Shown here in pieces: positions 1 to 8,336 of a stretch of 64,000 bases of DNA (its first letter is position 1; each line of letters begins with the position of its first letter). The stretch lies in the NCBI RefSeq assembly GCF_900101395.1, contig NZ_FMZO01000006.1:248001-312000 (forward strand). The letters run 5' to 3'. The notes beneath the pieces are model-generated. The model did not search any database, had not been told where the DNA came from, and saw only the letters and a list, made by a program, of their open reading frames with translations. The position numbers and the translations under genes are program-made. The DNA comes from Niabella drilacis. Lineage in GTDB: Bacteria; Bacteroidota; Bacteroidia; Chitinophagales; Chitinophagaceae.

Positions 1-473
1 TCCCCTTCCTCACCAAATTCGGCCCGGGGTTCTCCTGATTTTACGATGCCCAATTCCTGGCGAAACAGATCATAGTCCACATCAAACTGATTTAAAATTT
101 GTGTTGCAATATTTTCCTTGTTCTTTAAAATGGAAAGCATCAGGTGCTCCGTTTCCACCAGGTTGCTCTTCAGCGCCTTGGCTTCCAGGACGGTTACACG
201 GATCACTTTCTCTGCCTGCTTGGTTAACGGGAGGCTGTTAATGTTTGCAATATTTTTCCCCGTTTTATCTTTTATTGCCAGCTCTATTTCCTTCCGCAGC
301 TCAAAAATATCCACGTTAAAGCTTTTGAGGATCCGGATAGCAGTATTATCTCCTTCCCGGATGAGGCCCAGCAGCAGGTGCTCTGTACCAATGAAATCAT
401 TTCCCAGGCGCAGGGCTTCTTCCCGGCTATAGGAAATGATCTCTTTTACCTGAGATGAAAAATTATTATCCAT
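1..473 (-). CDS. clpC: ATP-dependent Clp protease ATP-binding subunit ClpC, N-terminal part (cut by window edge)
   Basis: The reverse strand reads in one open frame from an ATG at 473 to the window edge, giving about 157 residues. It matches the double Clp N-domain: a GTEHLLLGLIREGD motif near residues 29-42, then a second copy with VETEHLMLSILKN after residue 100. This domain of AAA+ unfoldases binds adaptors and substrates ahead of ClpP. The first repeat begins almost at residue 1 (MDNNFSSQVKEIISYSREEA), which fits ClpC rather than a ClpB-type start. The ATPase modules lie outside the window. It is divergent from the STAS gene and shares with it a palindromic promoter. ClpA or ClpB cannot be fully excluded from the N-domain alone. 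Confidence 0.9.
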   Translation of the reverse strand, partial: MDNNFSSQVKEIISYSREEALRLGNDFIGTEHLLLGLIREGDNTAIRILKSFNVDIFELRKEIELAIKDKTGKNIANINSLPLTKQAEKVIRVTVLEAKALKSNLVETEHLMLSILKNKENIATQILNQFDVDYDLFRQELGIVKSGEPRAEFGEEG

Positions 474-504
474 ATTTAGATAAAATGTTTATTTACAATA
501 TTAA

Positions 505-516
505 CAAATATATTTG
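505..516. promoter_or_regulatory. Overlapping divergent -7 boxes between clpC and the STAS gene
   Basis: The 12-bp palindrome CAAATATATTTG contains TATATTTG on both strands (509-516 on plus, 505-512 on minus). Each copy fits the Bacteroidota -7 consensus TAnnTTTG. I see no convincing TTTG -33 element on either side. The minus copy is 32 nt from the clpC ATG and the plus copy 50 nt from the STAS ATG. Confidence 0.5.
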
Positions 517-566
517 GTACTAAATTTACTTGTAATTTAAGCATATTTATTCCAAATTCACACCAC

Positions 567-971
567 ATGCAGTTCAAAATAGATACCAAAGAGAAATTTC
601 ACGTCATCACGCCAAATGAGCCTGTTTTGTCTGCTACAATGACAGATAAAATGGAGTCGGCGTTGCTTCCTTTTTTGCAAAAGGATGTAAAGAACGTGAT
701 CCTGAGCCTGCAGGATGTGGAGGAGATAGATGCTGCCGCAGCCGCGAAACTCCTGCAAATACAGCAGAATTTCTATGAAAACAATGCATCTTTTGTTACC
801 TGCAATATACAAAAAACGGTAAACGCATTTTTGTCAGAGAACGAACTGGATGAACTGCTGAATATTACACCTACCGAAAGCGAAGCCTGGGATATTGTAC
901 AGATGGAGGAGATCGAACGCGAGCTGCTGGATACGGAGGATATCGAATTCCCGGACACGGATGATGAATAA
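567..971 (+). CDS. STAS-domain protein (anti-sigma-antagonist-like), upstream of RNase Z
   Basis: This is a 134-residue soluble protein. Residues 1-100 fit the STAS fold: a central NVILSLQDVEEIDAAAAAKL strand-helix element, and later FVTCNIQKTVNAFLSENELDELL, typical of the last strand and helix of anti-sigma antagonists. The position normally holding the phosphorylated Ser or Thr (D-S-x-G type) reads D-A-A-A-A, so partner-switching by phosphorylation is unlikely. The tail (about 105-134) is very acidic (Glu/Asp repeats). It lies 29 nt ahead of the rnz start on the same strand, so the two are probably co-transcribed. The STAS call rests on pattern recognition; the biological role is unknown. 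Confidence 0.75.
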   Translation: MQFKIDTKEKFHVITPNEPVLSATMTDKMESALLPFLQKDVKNVILSLQDVEEIDAAAAAKLLQIQQNFYENNASFVTCNIQKTVNAFLSENELDELLNITPTESEAWDIVQMEEIERELLDTEDIEFPDTDDE

Positions 972-1000
972 ACAATCGAATTCAAAAAAAGTTGAACGGA

Positions 1001-1906
1001 ATGTTAGGGGTGACCATACTGGGCAATAATTCGGCGGTTCCGGCCTTTGACCGGCATCCGACCAGCCAGGTGCTTACGATGCCCAACCGTAAATTCCTGA
1101 TCGATTGCGGCGAAGGCACACAGATCCAGCTGATCCGGTACAAGATCCGCCGCAGCCGTATTTCACACATCTTTATTTCCCATCTCCACGGAGATCATTA
1201 CTTTGGCCTGGTGGGCCTGCTGAATTCCTTTGCCCTGCTCGGGCGTCAGCAGGCATTACATGTGGTAGCCCCACCAGCGCTGCAGGATGTGCTGGAGCTT
1301 CAGTTCAGGCTGGCGGACACACGCATGCCCTATCCCCTGCATTTTCATGCTATACAGGCCCCGGGCTATTTAATGACCGTTGATGAGGTGGAGATCAGCT
1401 GTTTTAAAACCGATCACCGTATCGAATGCTTTGGCTTCGTGTTCAAAGAAAAAAAGAAACCGCGGCGTATCAACCCCGAGGCAGTAAAGAACTACCAGGT
1501 ACATTACAGCTGGTTTGAAAACCTTCAGGAAGGCAGGGATTATGAAGCTCCGGATGGCCGGATCATCCGGAATGACATACTAACCCTGGAAGCGCCAAAA
1601 GGAAAAACCTATGCTTTCTGCGCCGATACCAAGTACGACGAGTCCTTTATCCCGGCCATACAGGGAGCCGATATGATCTATCATGAGACCACCTACCTGG
1701 AAAACTTTAAGGACCAGGCAGTAAAACGGTTTCACGCTACCACCACACAGGCGGCCACCCTGGCAAAAAAAGCAAATGTTAAAAAACTGCTGGTGGGGCA
1801 TTTCAGCAGCCGCTACGATGAGCTGGATGCATTTGAAACAGAAACCCGGGAAATCTTTCCTAATACGGACCTGGCACTGGAAGGCGTTTGCTACCGGATG
1901 CCTTAG
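1001..1906 (+). CDS. rnz: Ribonuclease Z (tRNA 3'-processing endonuclease)
   Basis: This cytoplasmic zinc endonuclease removes 3' trailers from tRNA precursors. The 301-residue protein has the beta-lactamase-fold metal motif SHLHGDH near residue 61, the later FCADTKYDE strand carrying a metal-ligand Asp, and the C-terminal GHFSSRY motif. The length is normal for the short bacterial form. An upstream in-frame TTG at 992 exists, but the ATG at 1001 gives the usual start MLGVTILGNNSAVPA, so I chose it. It follows the STAS gene and is probably co-transcribed with it. Confidence 0.95.
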   Translation: MLGVTILGNNSAVPAFDRHPTSQVLTMPNRKFLIDCGEGTQIQLIRYKIRRSRISHIFISHLHGDHYFGLVGLLNSFALLGRQQALHVVAPPALQDVLELQFRLADTRMPYPLHFHAIQAPGYLMTVDEVEISCFKTDHRIECFGFVFKEKKKPRRINPEAVKNYQVHYSWFENLQEGRDYEAPDGRIIRNDILTLEAPKGKTYAFCADTKYDESFIPAIQGADMIYHETTYLENFKDQAVKRFHATTTQAATLAKKANVKKLLVGHFSSRYDELDAFETETREIFPNTDLALEGVCYRMP

Positions 1907-2321
1907 TTTTTGTGCTCTTTTATGAGCCCGGCTTCAGGAGGGCTATCAGCTTTGCTTGCGTCGCACACTTCAGCTTTTGTGCAATCATCAATATCCCCAT
2001 CCTTTTTGTTTCCAGATCAAAATGGAAGACTCCGTGTAAGACGATCCGGGCGTTGCAGATGACGCAGCCATGCAAACACCCGGCGGAACAACGCCCCTAT
2101 AAACCCGCTCCTTTATCCGAGGCGGCTACGATTAAAATCCCTGGCACTACCTGTATTTTATAAAGTCCGCCTGCCGTTCTTAACCCGGTGCCTGCAAGTA
2201 AACGCCACATCACTTCACGGCCCCAAATATCCTGTTTAGCAAATATTCAATCCGTTTGCCGCGTTTTAATTTTCAAACGCTTTGCCGGCACTATAGTTTC
2301 GTTTCCAGAAAAAACAAACGG
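1907..2321. other. Intergenic stretch with no supported gene
   Basis: There are about 415 bases between rnz and the first fibre gene. A 91-codon open frame overlapping the end of rnz has no recognisable protein features and is probably spurious. I see no strong terminator and no exact TAnnTTTG box; TAGTTTCG near 2295-2302 is one base off. An upstream in-frame ATG at 2256 exists for the fibre gene but would put a charged stretch before the signal peptide. Confidence 0.5.
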
Positions 2322-3893
2322 ATGAAACTGAAACTATTTTTATGCGCTTTTTCAGCAATAGGCTTGTCAATAACCGCTATGGCACAGGTGCCACAACAAT
2401 TTGCGTTCCAGGGCGTGGCCCGCAATAGCAACGGGCAAGCGGTAACGAATCAAAAAGTGTCGGTGCGTTTTACGATACACCAGGGAGCCGAAACCGGCGG
2501 AGCTGTATTCTCAGAGGTCCAGACCCCCACCACCAATGCAGCCGGTCTATTTAACGTAGCCATTGGCAGTAAAACAGCTTTCCCTACCACACTTAACTGG
2601 AGTAACAATGTAGCTTATTATTTGCAGGTGGAAATAGACCCTGCGGGTGGCAGCGCCTATACCCATATCAGCACGAGCCAGCTGCTCAGCGTGCCCTATG
2701 CCGTTGCCGCAAGCCGGTTAGTTGCTGCAGGATCTACCGTCCTTACGACTACCGGAACTACCATAGGATCCTCCGGCAATAAGGCGCTTGGCAACAACGC
2801 AACCGCAATGGGGGATGCCACCACTGCCTCCGCGCAAAATGCCACCGCTATGGGCGCCGGTTCAAAGGCTTCCGGAGAAGGATCTCTTGCCGCGGGAGCC
2901 AATACAAACACCCCGGGGAAGTACGCCGTCGCTATGGGCATTAATGCAGAAGCCTCCGGCGAAGCATCCTTTGCTGCAGGACGCAGTACGAAAGCCACCG
3001 GCGTTAACTCATTTGCAACAGGGAACGTCACAGAAGCCAGCGGGGAAAATGCCTTTACCACAGGGAATGTTTCAAAAGCTACAAGACCCAATACCATCGC
3101 TATGGGTAATACTGCAGAAGCCAGCGGGGATGATGCTTTTGCAGCGGGGTCTCATGCCAGAGCCACGGCCAAACAGGCCATTGTAATCGGCAACGACAGT
3201 GAAGCCGGCGGGGAAAATGCCTTTGCGGCGGGCCTTTATGTTAAAGCCTCAGCCAAACAGGCCGTTGCAATAGGCGCCAACAGCCAGGCCATGGCTGAAG
3301 GCGCCAAGGTTTTTGGTTACAACGTTTTGGCTACAGGCCCCTACTCCACAGCTATGGGTACCAACGTAAATACCGCCAACCATACGGGGTCCTTTATTAT
3401 CGGGGATTACAGGACGCTTTATAGCATGAGCAGCAGCAAGGATAATCAAATAATCATGCGCTTTGGCGGTGGCTACCGGTTCTATACCGGAACCACAACG
3501 AACGGGGCCGACTATGGTGCTGCACTGCCCCCCGATGGCAGTAGCTGGGTTAGCATTTCCGACAGTACCCGGAAAGAAAATTACCGCCAGCCCGATGGCG
3601 CTGCCTTTCTTTCCAAAATAAAGGACATGAAAATAGGCAGCTGGAACTATAAAGGCCAGAATAAGAAAACCCTTCGTCACTACGGTCCTATGGCGCAGGA
3701 ATTTTACAGCCTCTTTGGTAATGACGGCATAGGCAATATCGGCAACGACACCACCATTGCCAGTGCAGATATTGATGGCGTCATGATGATCGCTTTACAG
3801 GCACTGGTAAAACAGGTAGACCAGCTTTCCGAAGCCAATAAAAAATTGCAGCAACGGGTACAACAGCTGGAAGCAACAAAAAAAGATCATTAG
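2322..3893 (+). CDS. Secreted trimeric-fibre protein 1: YadA-like head repeats plus S74-type chaperone domain
   Basis: The 523-residue protein has a signal peptide ending near AMAQ (about residue 22). Next comes a conserved N-terminal domain (QFAFQGVARNSNGQAV to about residue 125) seen in Bacteroidota surface proteins, and then about 14 tandem 14-residue repeats with the pattern A-x-G-x-x-A-x-A-x-G. Such repeats form left-handed beta-roll heads in trimeric adhesins. After an FIIGD-containing linker and a GGGYRFYTGT strand comes a C-terminal tail-fibre/peptidase S74-like domain starting at SISDSTRKENYR, and finally a coiled coil (QALVKQVDQLSEANKKL). A Ser and a Lys five residues apart in that motif match the autocleavage dyad known from phage endosialidase chaperones. 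No YadA anchor or type IX sorting domain is visible. It is the longest of three local paralogues. Confidence 0.85.
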   Translation: MKLKLFLCAFSAIGLSITAMAQVPQQFAFQGVARNSNGQAVTNQKVSVRFTIHQGAETGGAVFSEVQTPTTNAAGLFNVAIGSKTAFPTTLNWSNNVAYYLQVEIDPAGGSAYTHISTSQLLSVPYAVAASRLVAAGSTVLTTTGTTIGSSGNKALGNNATAMGDATTASAQNATAMGAGSKASGEGSLAAGANTNTPGKYAVAMGINAEASGEASFAAGRSTKATGVNSFATGNVTEASGENAFTTGNVSKATRPNTIAMGNTAEASGDDAFAAGSHARATAKQAIVIGNDSEAGGENAFAAGLYVKASAKQAVAIGANSQAMAEGAKVFGYNVLATGPYSTAMGTNVNTANHTGSFIIGDYRTLYSMSSSKDNQIIMRFGGGYRFYTGTTTNGADYGAALPPDGSSWVSISDSTRKENYRQPDGAAFLSKIKDMKIGSWNYKGQNKKTLRHYGPMAQEFYSLFGNDGIGNIGNDTTIASADIDGVMMIALQALVKQVDQLSEANKKLQQRVQQLEATKKDH

Positions 3894-3988
3894 CAATGCT
3901 GCGGTCAATATTTTTTTAAATAATGAAAATCATGATCGCCTTCATCCGTAGTACCAACCACCATTTAACTATATCAATTTCCCTGTCA

Positions 3989-5284
3989 ATGAAACAGATT
4001 TTTTTCGTACTCCTTCTGATGGCCACAGCCCTGTCAATGACCGCACTGGCGCAGGTTCCTCAACAATTTGCATTCCAGGGGGTAGCCCGCAACAGCAACG
4101 GGCAAGCTGTAACGAATCAAAAAGTGTCGGTGCGTTTTACGATACACCAGGGAACAGAAACCGGAGGTAATGTATTCCAGGAGACCCACACTCCCACAAC
4201 AAGTGCCACCGGCATATTCAATGTAGCCATTGGCAGCAAAACAGCCTTTCCCAATACACTTAACTGGAGTAACAATGCAGCTTACTATTTACAGGTAGAA
4301 ATCGACCCTACAGGTGGCAACACCTACACCACCATCAGCATCAGTCAGCTGCTCAGTGTGCCCTATGCCATTGCCGCAAGCCGGCTGGTAGCAACAGGTT
4401 CCACTGTTTCGTCTTCAACCGGCAGCACAATGGGTACAAACACCATCGCTTCGGGACTAAACGCCACCGCTATGGGATGGGGCAGTGAAGCGTCCGGGAC
4501 AAACGCCTTTGCCGTTGGGTATGCATCAAAAGCCATACAATACAACTCGGTTTCCATGGGCGAATATGCCAAAGCTACCGGGATTCAGGCTTTTGCCGTT
4601 GGGTCGTACTCCGAAGCCGCAGGGGATAATTCAGTTGCCGTCGGCCCCAATAGCAAAGCTACCGGTAAGGGTGCAATGGCCCTGGGCTATAATGTAATAG
4701 CAGGAGGTGATATTTCAACCGCCATGGGCAATAGTGTAAGCACCGGCTCCTTCCAGGGATCTTTTATCATTGGAGATTGGAGGCCACAATATCTAACAAG
4801 CAACACCGCCGAAAATCAAATGATCATGCGTTTTGGCGGTGGTTACCGGTTCTATACCGGAACTTCAGGCAACGGCAGCACAATTGGTGTTGCTCTTGCT
4901 CCTAACGGCAATAGCTGGGCCAGTATTTCCGACAGTACGAAGAAAGAAAATTACAAAGCCGCAGATGGAGCTGCCTTTCTCTTAAAGATAAAAGACATGA
5001 AATTAGGCAGCTGGAATTATAAGGGCCAGGATAAGCAGCAATACCGTCACTACGGCCCCATGGCACAGGAATTTTACAGCCTGTTTGGCAATGACGGCAC
5101 CGGCATCATCGGCAACGATACCACTATTGCCAGTGCAGATATTGACGGTGTTATAATGATCGCCCTGCAGGCGCTGGTAAAGCAGACCGAAACAATGAAA
5201 AGCGAAGTAACGCAACTCAAAGAAGCAAACAAAAAATTGCGGCAAAGACTCACACTGTTAGAAGTTGCTAAAAAAGAAAATTAA
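3989..5284 (+). CDS. Secreted trimeric-fibre protein 2 (paralogue with about 8 head repeats)
   Basis: The 431-residue paralogue of the preceding gene starts at the ATG that opens the signal peptide MKQIFFVLLLMATALS; a longer in-frame start at 3923 adds 22 residues of no visible use. Domain order is the same: N-terminal domain (QFAFQGVARNSNGQAV), about eight 14-residue head repeats, FIIGD linker, S74-like motif SISDSTKKENYK, and C-terminal coiled coil. A 45-bp block (4109-4153) is identical to 2442-2486 in gene 1, so duplication or gene conversion is recent. The next gene starts 21 nt after the stop, so the two are probably translated from one mRNA ending at the terminator at 5961. Confidence 0.85.
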   Translation: MKQIFFVLLLMATALSMTALAQVPQQFAFQGVARNSNGQAVTNQKVSVRFTIHQGTETGGNVFQETHTPTTSATGIFNVAIGSKTAFPNTLNWSNNAAYYLQVEIDPTGGNTYTTISISQLLSVPYAIAASRLVATGSTVSSSTGSTMGTNTIASGLNATAMGWGSEASGTNAFAVGYASKAIQYNSVSMGEYAKATGIQAFAVGSYSEAAGDNSVAVGPNSKATGKGAMALGYNVIAGGDISTAMGNSVSTGSFQGSFIIGDWRPQYLTSNTAENQMIMRFGGGYRFYTGTSGNGSTIGVALAPNGNSWASISDSTKKENYKAADGAAFLLKIKDMKLGSWNYKGQDKQQYRHYGPMAQEFYSLFGNDGTGIIGNDTTIASADIDGVIMIALQALVKQTETMKSEVTQLKEANKKLRQRLTLLEVAKKEN

Positions 5285-5305
5285 GAAGCCATTCAATCAT
5301 TCTAC

Positions 5306-5929
5306 ATGAAAAAAATATTTATACTAATGCTATCCTGTATCATCCATATCGGTGTTCAGGCACAAGCCGGAGCGGCTAATATCTATGGAGCCTCCGGGAG
5401 CGGCGCTGCCGGGACAACCTCTGTCGACTGGGTACTGGGATCTATTTCAGCAGACGGGATACCCGTATCCGCAGTACTCCCGGTGCATTTTGGCGCCATT
5501 ACCGCCAGCTTTAACAGCAACGGGCTCCTGGTAAAATGGGCTACCGAAACGGAAACCAATAATGATCATTTCGACATTGAGGTATCTGAGGATGGCGTCT
5601 ATTTTAAAAAAATTGCGACCATTGCGTCAACGGCTCCGGGAGGCAATTCAACCACTCCCCTGCAATACGAGTACCAGTCAACACAAACCGAAATAGCGCT
5701 GGCACTGGGGCTGGCCCTCCTGTGCTATGCCGGGCTATTTTCAAAGCGTAAAAAATACCGTTACCTGCCTGCCCTTGTATTGCTGCTGGCCGTTGCTGCC
5801 CAGTCCTCCTGCACCAAAAAAGACAGGGAGCTGCAAACTACCCGCCATCACCTGTACCTGCGCATTGCCCAGGTAGATAAAGATGGTGCAAAAACGTACA
5901 GCAGGATTATCAAAGTTACAGAGGAATAA
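5306..5929 (+). CDS. Small exported protein: split surface domain with internal membrane hairpin and lipobox-like site (copy A)
   Basis: This is a 207-residue protein with a signal peptide (1-20). Residues 57-125 match the first part of a domain common at the ends of Bacteroidota surface proteins (LPVHFGAITASF, VKWATETETNNDHFDIE). Residues 182-205 match its last part (LYLRIAQVDKDG, YSRIIKV). Between them lie a hydrophobic segment (129-145), a basic cluster (SKRKKYRY) and a second hydrophobic segment ending QSSC-TKKD at Cys169, which resembles a lipoprotein signal. It follows fibre gene 2 by 21 nt. A second copy follows fibre gene 3, so fibre plus this protein looks like a two-gene cassette. 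Function is unknown; anchoring or assembling the fibre is an inference. Confidence 0.75.
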   Translation: MKKIFILMLSCIIHIGVQAQAGAANIYGASGSGAAGTTSVDWVLGSISADGIPVSAVLPVHFGAITASFNSNGLLVKWATETETNNDHFDIEVSEDGVYFKKIATIASTAPGGNSTTPLQYEYQSTQTEIALALGLALLCYAGLFSKRKKYRYLPALVLLLAVAAQSSCTKKDRELQTTRHHLYLRIAQVDKDGAKTYSRIIKVTEE

Positions 5930-5960
5930 TCCGTACCCTTTTATATAACACCCTGTTGGC

Positions 5961-5986
5961 CGGAGCATGATTGCTCCGTTTTTTTT
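5961..5986 (+). terminator. Rho-independent terminator after copy A
   Basis: The stem CGGAGCA/TGCTCCG (7 bp) with loop TGAT is followed by eight T residues. It closes the unit of fibre gene 2 plus the small exported protein. Confidence 0.85.
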
Positions 5987-6168
5987 GTTCGACACTGCCA
6001 GCACTTCAACCTCAAAAACCTACACCTTAATAGCAAATCCGGCACTTGCTTTCAATAAATTTTCCCCGGCATTTGTCTGCCGGTAGCTTTGAACGGTAAA
6101 GTCAAAATAACCATTATGACTGCGGTGGAAAATAATTTCATAGCAGTCGCCGGGTAAAATAAAAAGCA

Positions 6169-7566
6169 ATGAAAGTATTTTTTTTATTTCTCTCAATCAC
6201 CTTACTGATGTGCTTCGCCTCGGCACAGGCTCCATTAAAATTTGCCTTCCAGGGCGTAGCCCGCAATGCCGGCGGACAGGCCGTTGCCAACAAAACGGTA
6301 TCAATACGCTTTACCCTACACGAGGGATCAGAAGCCGGTAATACCGTATTTCAGGAAACACATCAATCACTCACTAACGCCAACGGTGTATTTAATGTTG
6401 CCGTAGGTGGTGGTACTGTAATCCAGGGCAATATGCAATCAATCAAATGGGGTGGCGCCGCTTATTTTTTACAGGCAGAACTGGATCCGTCCGGAGGAGG
6501 AGCATACAGTTTGATAAGTACCACACAATTACTGAGTGTTCCTTATGCATTGGCCACACGTCATATTTCCGGGTCGGGATCTACCAATTCGGGCATTGGA
6601 GCAAATACGATGGGTTCCAGCACCAAGGCCCAGGCTCAGGATGCGCTGGCCATTGGTTATACCACCACCGCTTCTGGTGTAAATGCTGTATCGATGGGTA
6701 AACTCACCGCAGCATCCGGCGAAAACGCTGTATCGATGGGCAAACTCACCATCGCTTCCGGAAATCAATCACTGGCGCTTGGCACCAATGCTGAAGCTAC
6801 GGGTGAAAACGCGATTGCAGCAATGGTAAATTCAAGAGCATCAAATACAAGTGCCGTTGCCATCGGCCAGTCCGCGGCAGCTTCGGGGGAGCACTCCTTT
6901 GCACTGGGCTGGGGATCCCAAGCTTCGGCACATTATGGTTACGCAATCGGTACGGATGTAACGGCATCGGAACGGGGAGCGATGGCTTTTGGCACCCAAA
7001 CTACTGCTTCCGGCATTTATTCAACGGCAATGGGGGTTAATGTAAGAACCGGTGGTTTTAACGGAGCTTTCATTATTGGGGATTTCAGAGGCCTTATGCT
7101 CAATAGCAACGCAGAAAACCAGATGACCATGCGTTTCGGTGGCGGCTACCGTTTTTTTACAGGATCAACAGGCGCAGGAACGGGCTCCGGTGTTACACTG
7201 GCGCCCAACGGCAACAGCTGGGCCAGCATTTCCGACAGTACCAAAAAAGAAAATTACCGGCAGCCGGATGGAGCCTCCTTTCTTTCCAAAATAAAATCTA
7301 TGAAATTAGGCAGCTGGAACTACATAGGCCAGGATAAAACAATATACCGACACTATGGCCCCATGGCCCAGGAATTTTACAGCCTGTTTGGCAATGATGG
7401 CACCGGTACCATCGGCAACGATACCACCATTGCCAGCGCAGATATCGATGGCGTAATGATGATTGCCCTGCAGGCACTGGCAAAGCAGGTAGAGCAACTT
7501 ACCAAAACAAATAAAGAATTGCTGAAAAGGGTACAGCTCCTGGAAGCGGCAAGAAAAGAAAACTGA
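6169..7566 (+). CDS. Secreted trimeric-fibre protein 3 (paralogue with about 10 head repeats)
   Basis: The 465-residue protein has a signal peptide (MKVFFLFLSITLLMCFASAQ), the conserved N-terminal domain (FAFQGVARNAGGQAV), about ten 14-residue repeats (for example ASGVNAVSMGKLTA), FIIGDFRG, and a C-terminal S74-like domain starting SISDSTKKENYR, followed by a coiled coil (KQVEQLTKTNKELLKRVQLL). It is more divergent from fibre 1 and 2 than they are from each other in the N-terminal domain, but the C-terminal chaperone region is nearly the same. One repeat carries AAMVN in place of the usual A-x-G core. It sits about 100 nt ahead of the second small exported protein. Confidence 0.85.
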   Translation: MKVFFLFLSITLLMCFASAQAPLKFAFQGVARNAGGQAVANKTVSIRFTLHEGSEAGNTVFQETHQSLTNANGVFNVAVGGGTVIQGNMQSIKWGGAAYFLQAELDPSGGGAYSLISTTQLLSVPYALATRHISGSGSTNSGIGANTMGSSTKAQAQDALAIGYTTTASGVNAVSMGKLTAASGENAVSMGKLTIASGNQSLALGTNAEATGENAIAAMVNSRASNTSAVAIGQSAAASGEHSFALGWGSQASAHYGYAIGTDVTASERGAMAFGTQTTASGIYSTAMGVNVRTGGFNGAFIIGDFRGLMLNSNAENQMTMRFGGGYRFFTGSTGAGTGSGVTLAPNGNSWASISDSTKKENYRQPDGASFLSKIKSMKLGSWNYIGQDKTIYRHYGPMAQEFYSLFGNDGTGTIGNDTTIASADIDGVMMIALQALAKQVEQLTKTNKELLKRVQLLEAARKEN

Positions 7567-7667
7567 GCTTCCGACAAACGCATGATGAAGCACGGCGGCA
7601 CGGAATTTTGATGCCATGAGCGCCAGATAAGCCATGACGTAACATACCCCATACAATATCAAATACA

Positions 7668-8288
7668 ATGAAGCTGAAACCACTTTTATTACTCTTTGCA
7701 ATAACCGGTCTGTCCCTGGCTGCGGGCGCCCAGGGGGCGCTTTATTCGGCCTCCGGAAGCGGCACCGCCGGGGCAATATCCATCGACTGGGTGCTGGGTT
7801 CTTTATCAACCGACGGAAGCCCGGGCGCCATCGCGCTCCCGGTACAGTTCGGTACCCTGAGCGCTGCCATTACCAAAAACAGGCTCCTGGTAAAATGGAC
7901 CACCGAAACAGAAACCAATAACGATCATTTTGACATTGAGGTTTCCGCAGATGGAACACATTTTAAAAAGATCGCTGCTGTTGCCTCAAAAGCAGCGGAA
8001 GGCAATTCAACACTTCTCCTGGAATATACATACGAGACCAATCTGCTTGAAACGGCGCTAACATTGGGTTTAGGGATTCTCCTCGCTACCGGGTTATTTG
8101 TAAAACGCAAAAGGAACTACCGCAATGCTGCCGCTATCTTCTTACTGGCCGTTGCTTTGGCTACCGGTTGCTCCAAAAAAGACATGGAAGTAACACCGCC
8201 CGGCTCCAACCTGTACCTGCGCATTGCACAGGTGGATAAGGACGGTGCAACATTGTACAGCAGGATCATAAAAGTCACACCGGATTAG
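7668..8288 (+). CDS. Small exported protein: split surface domain with internal membrane hairpin and lipobox-like site (copy B)
   Basis: This 206-residue paralogue of the gene at 5306 has the same layout. The signal peptide is about 1-21. The first part of the surface domain runs to about 125 (LPVQFGTLSAAIT, VKWTTETETNNDHFDIE). The insert consists of hydrophobic segment 129-145, basic VKRKRNYR, and a second hydrophobic segment ending ALATG-C at Cys168 followed by SKKD, a good lipobox. The domain remainder is LYLRIAQVDKDG to YSRIIKV. The insert is conserved between copies while surrounding sequence differs, which argues against a sequencing artefact. It follows fibre gene 3 and precedes a YD-type lipoprotein on the same strand. 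Confidence 0.75.
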   Translation: MKLKPLLLLFAITGLSLAAGAQGALYSASGSGTAGAISIDWVLGSLSTDGSPGAIALPVQFGTLSAAITKNRLLVKWTTETETNNDHFDIEVSADGTHFKKIAAVASKAAEGNSTLLLEYTYETNLLETALTLGLGILLATGLFVKRKRNYRNAAAIFLLAVALATGCSKKDMEVTPPGSNLYLRIAQVDKDGATLYSRIIKVTPD

Positions 8289-8336
8289 CTAATAAACCAC
8301 TTTGAGTCACTTTTACTGAATCATAAAAACAGGTAC

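Noticed and set aside
1888-2163. 91-codon plus-strand frame after rnz
   Set aside because: It starts inside rnz, has no features and is rich in shadows of GC-poor sequence.
2750-3370. 42-nt periodicity in fibre genes taken for a CRISPR or tandem DNA repeat
   Set aside because: The repeat is at protein level (14 residues) with diverged DNA and no spacers; it is coding.
2696-3680. Several 130-140-codon frames opposite and within the fibre gene
   Set aside because: They are by-products of the 42-nt periodic coding repeats; their repetitive Ala/Pro make-up mirrors that period.
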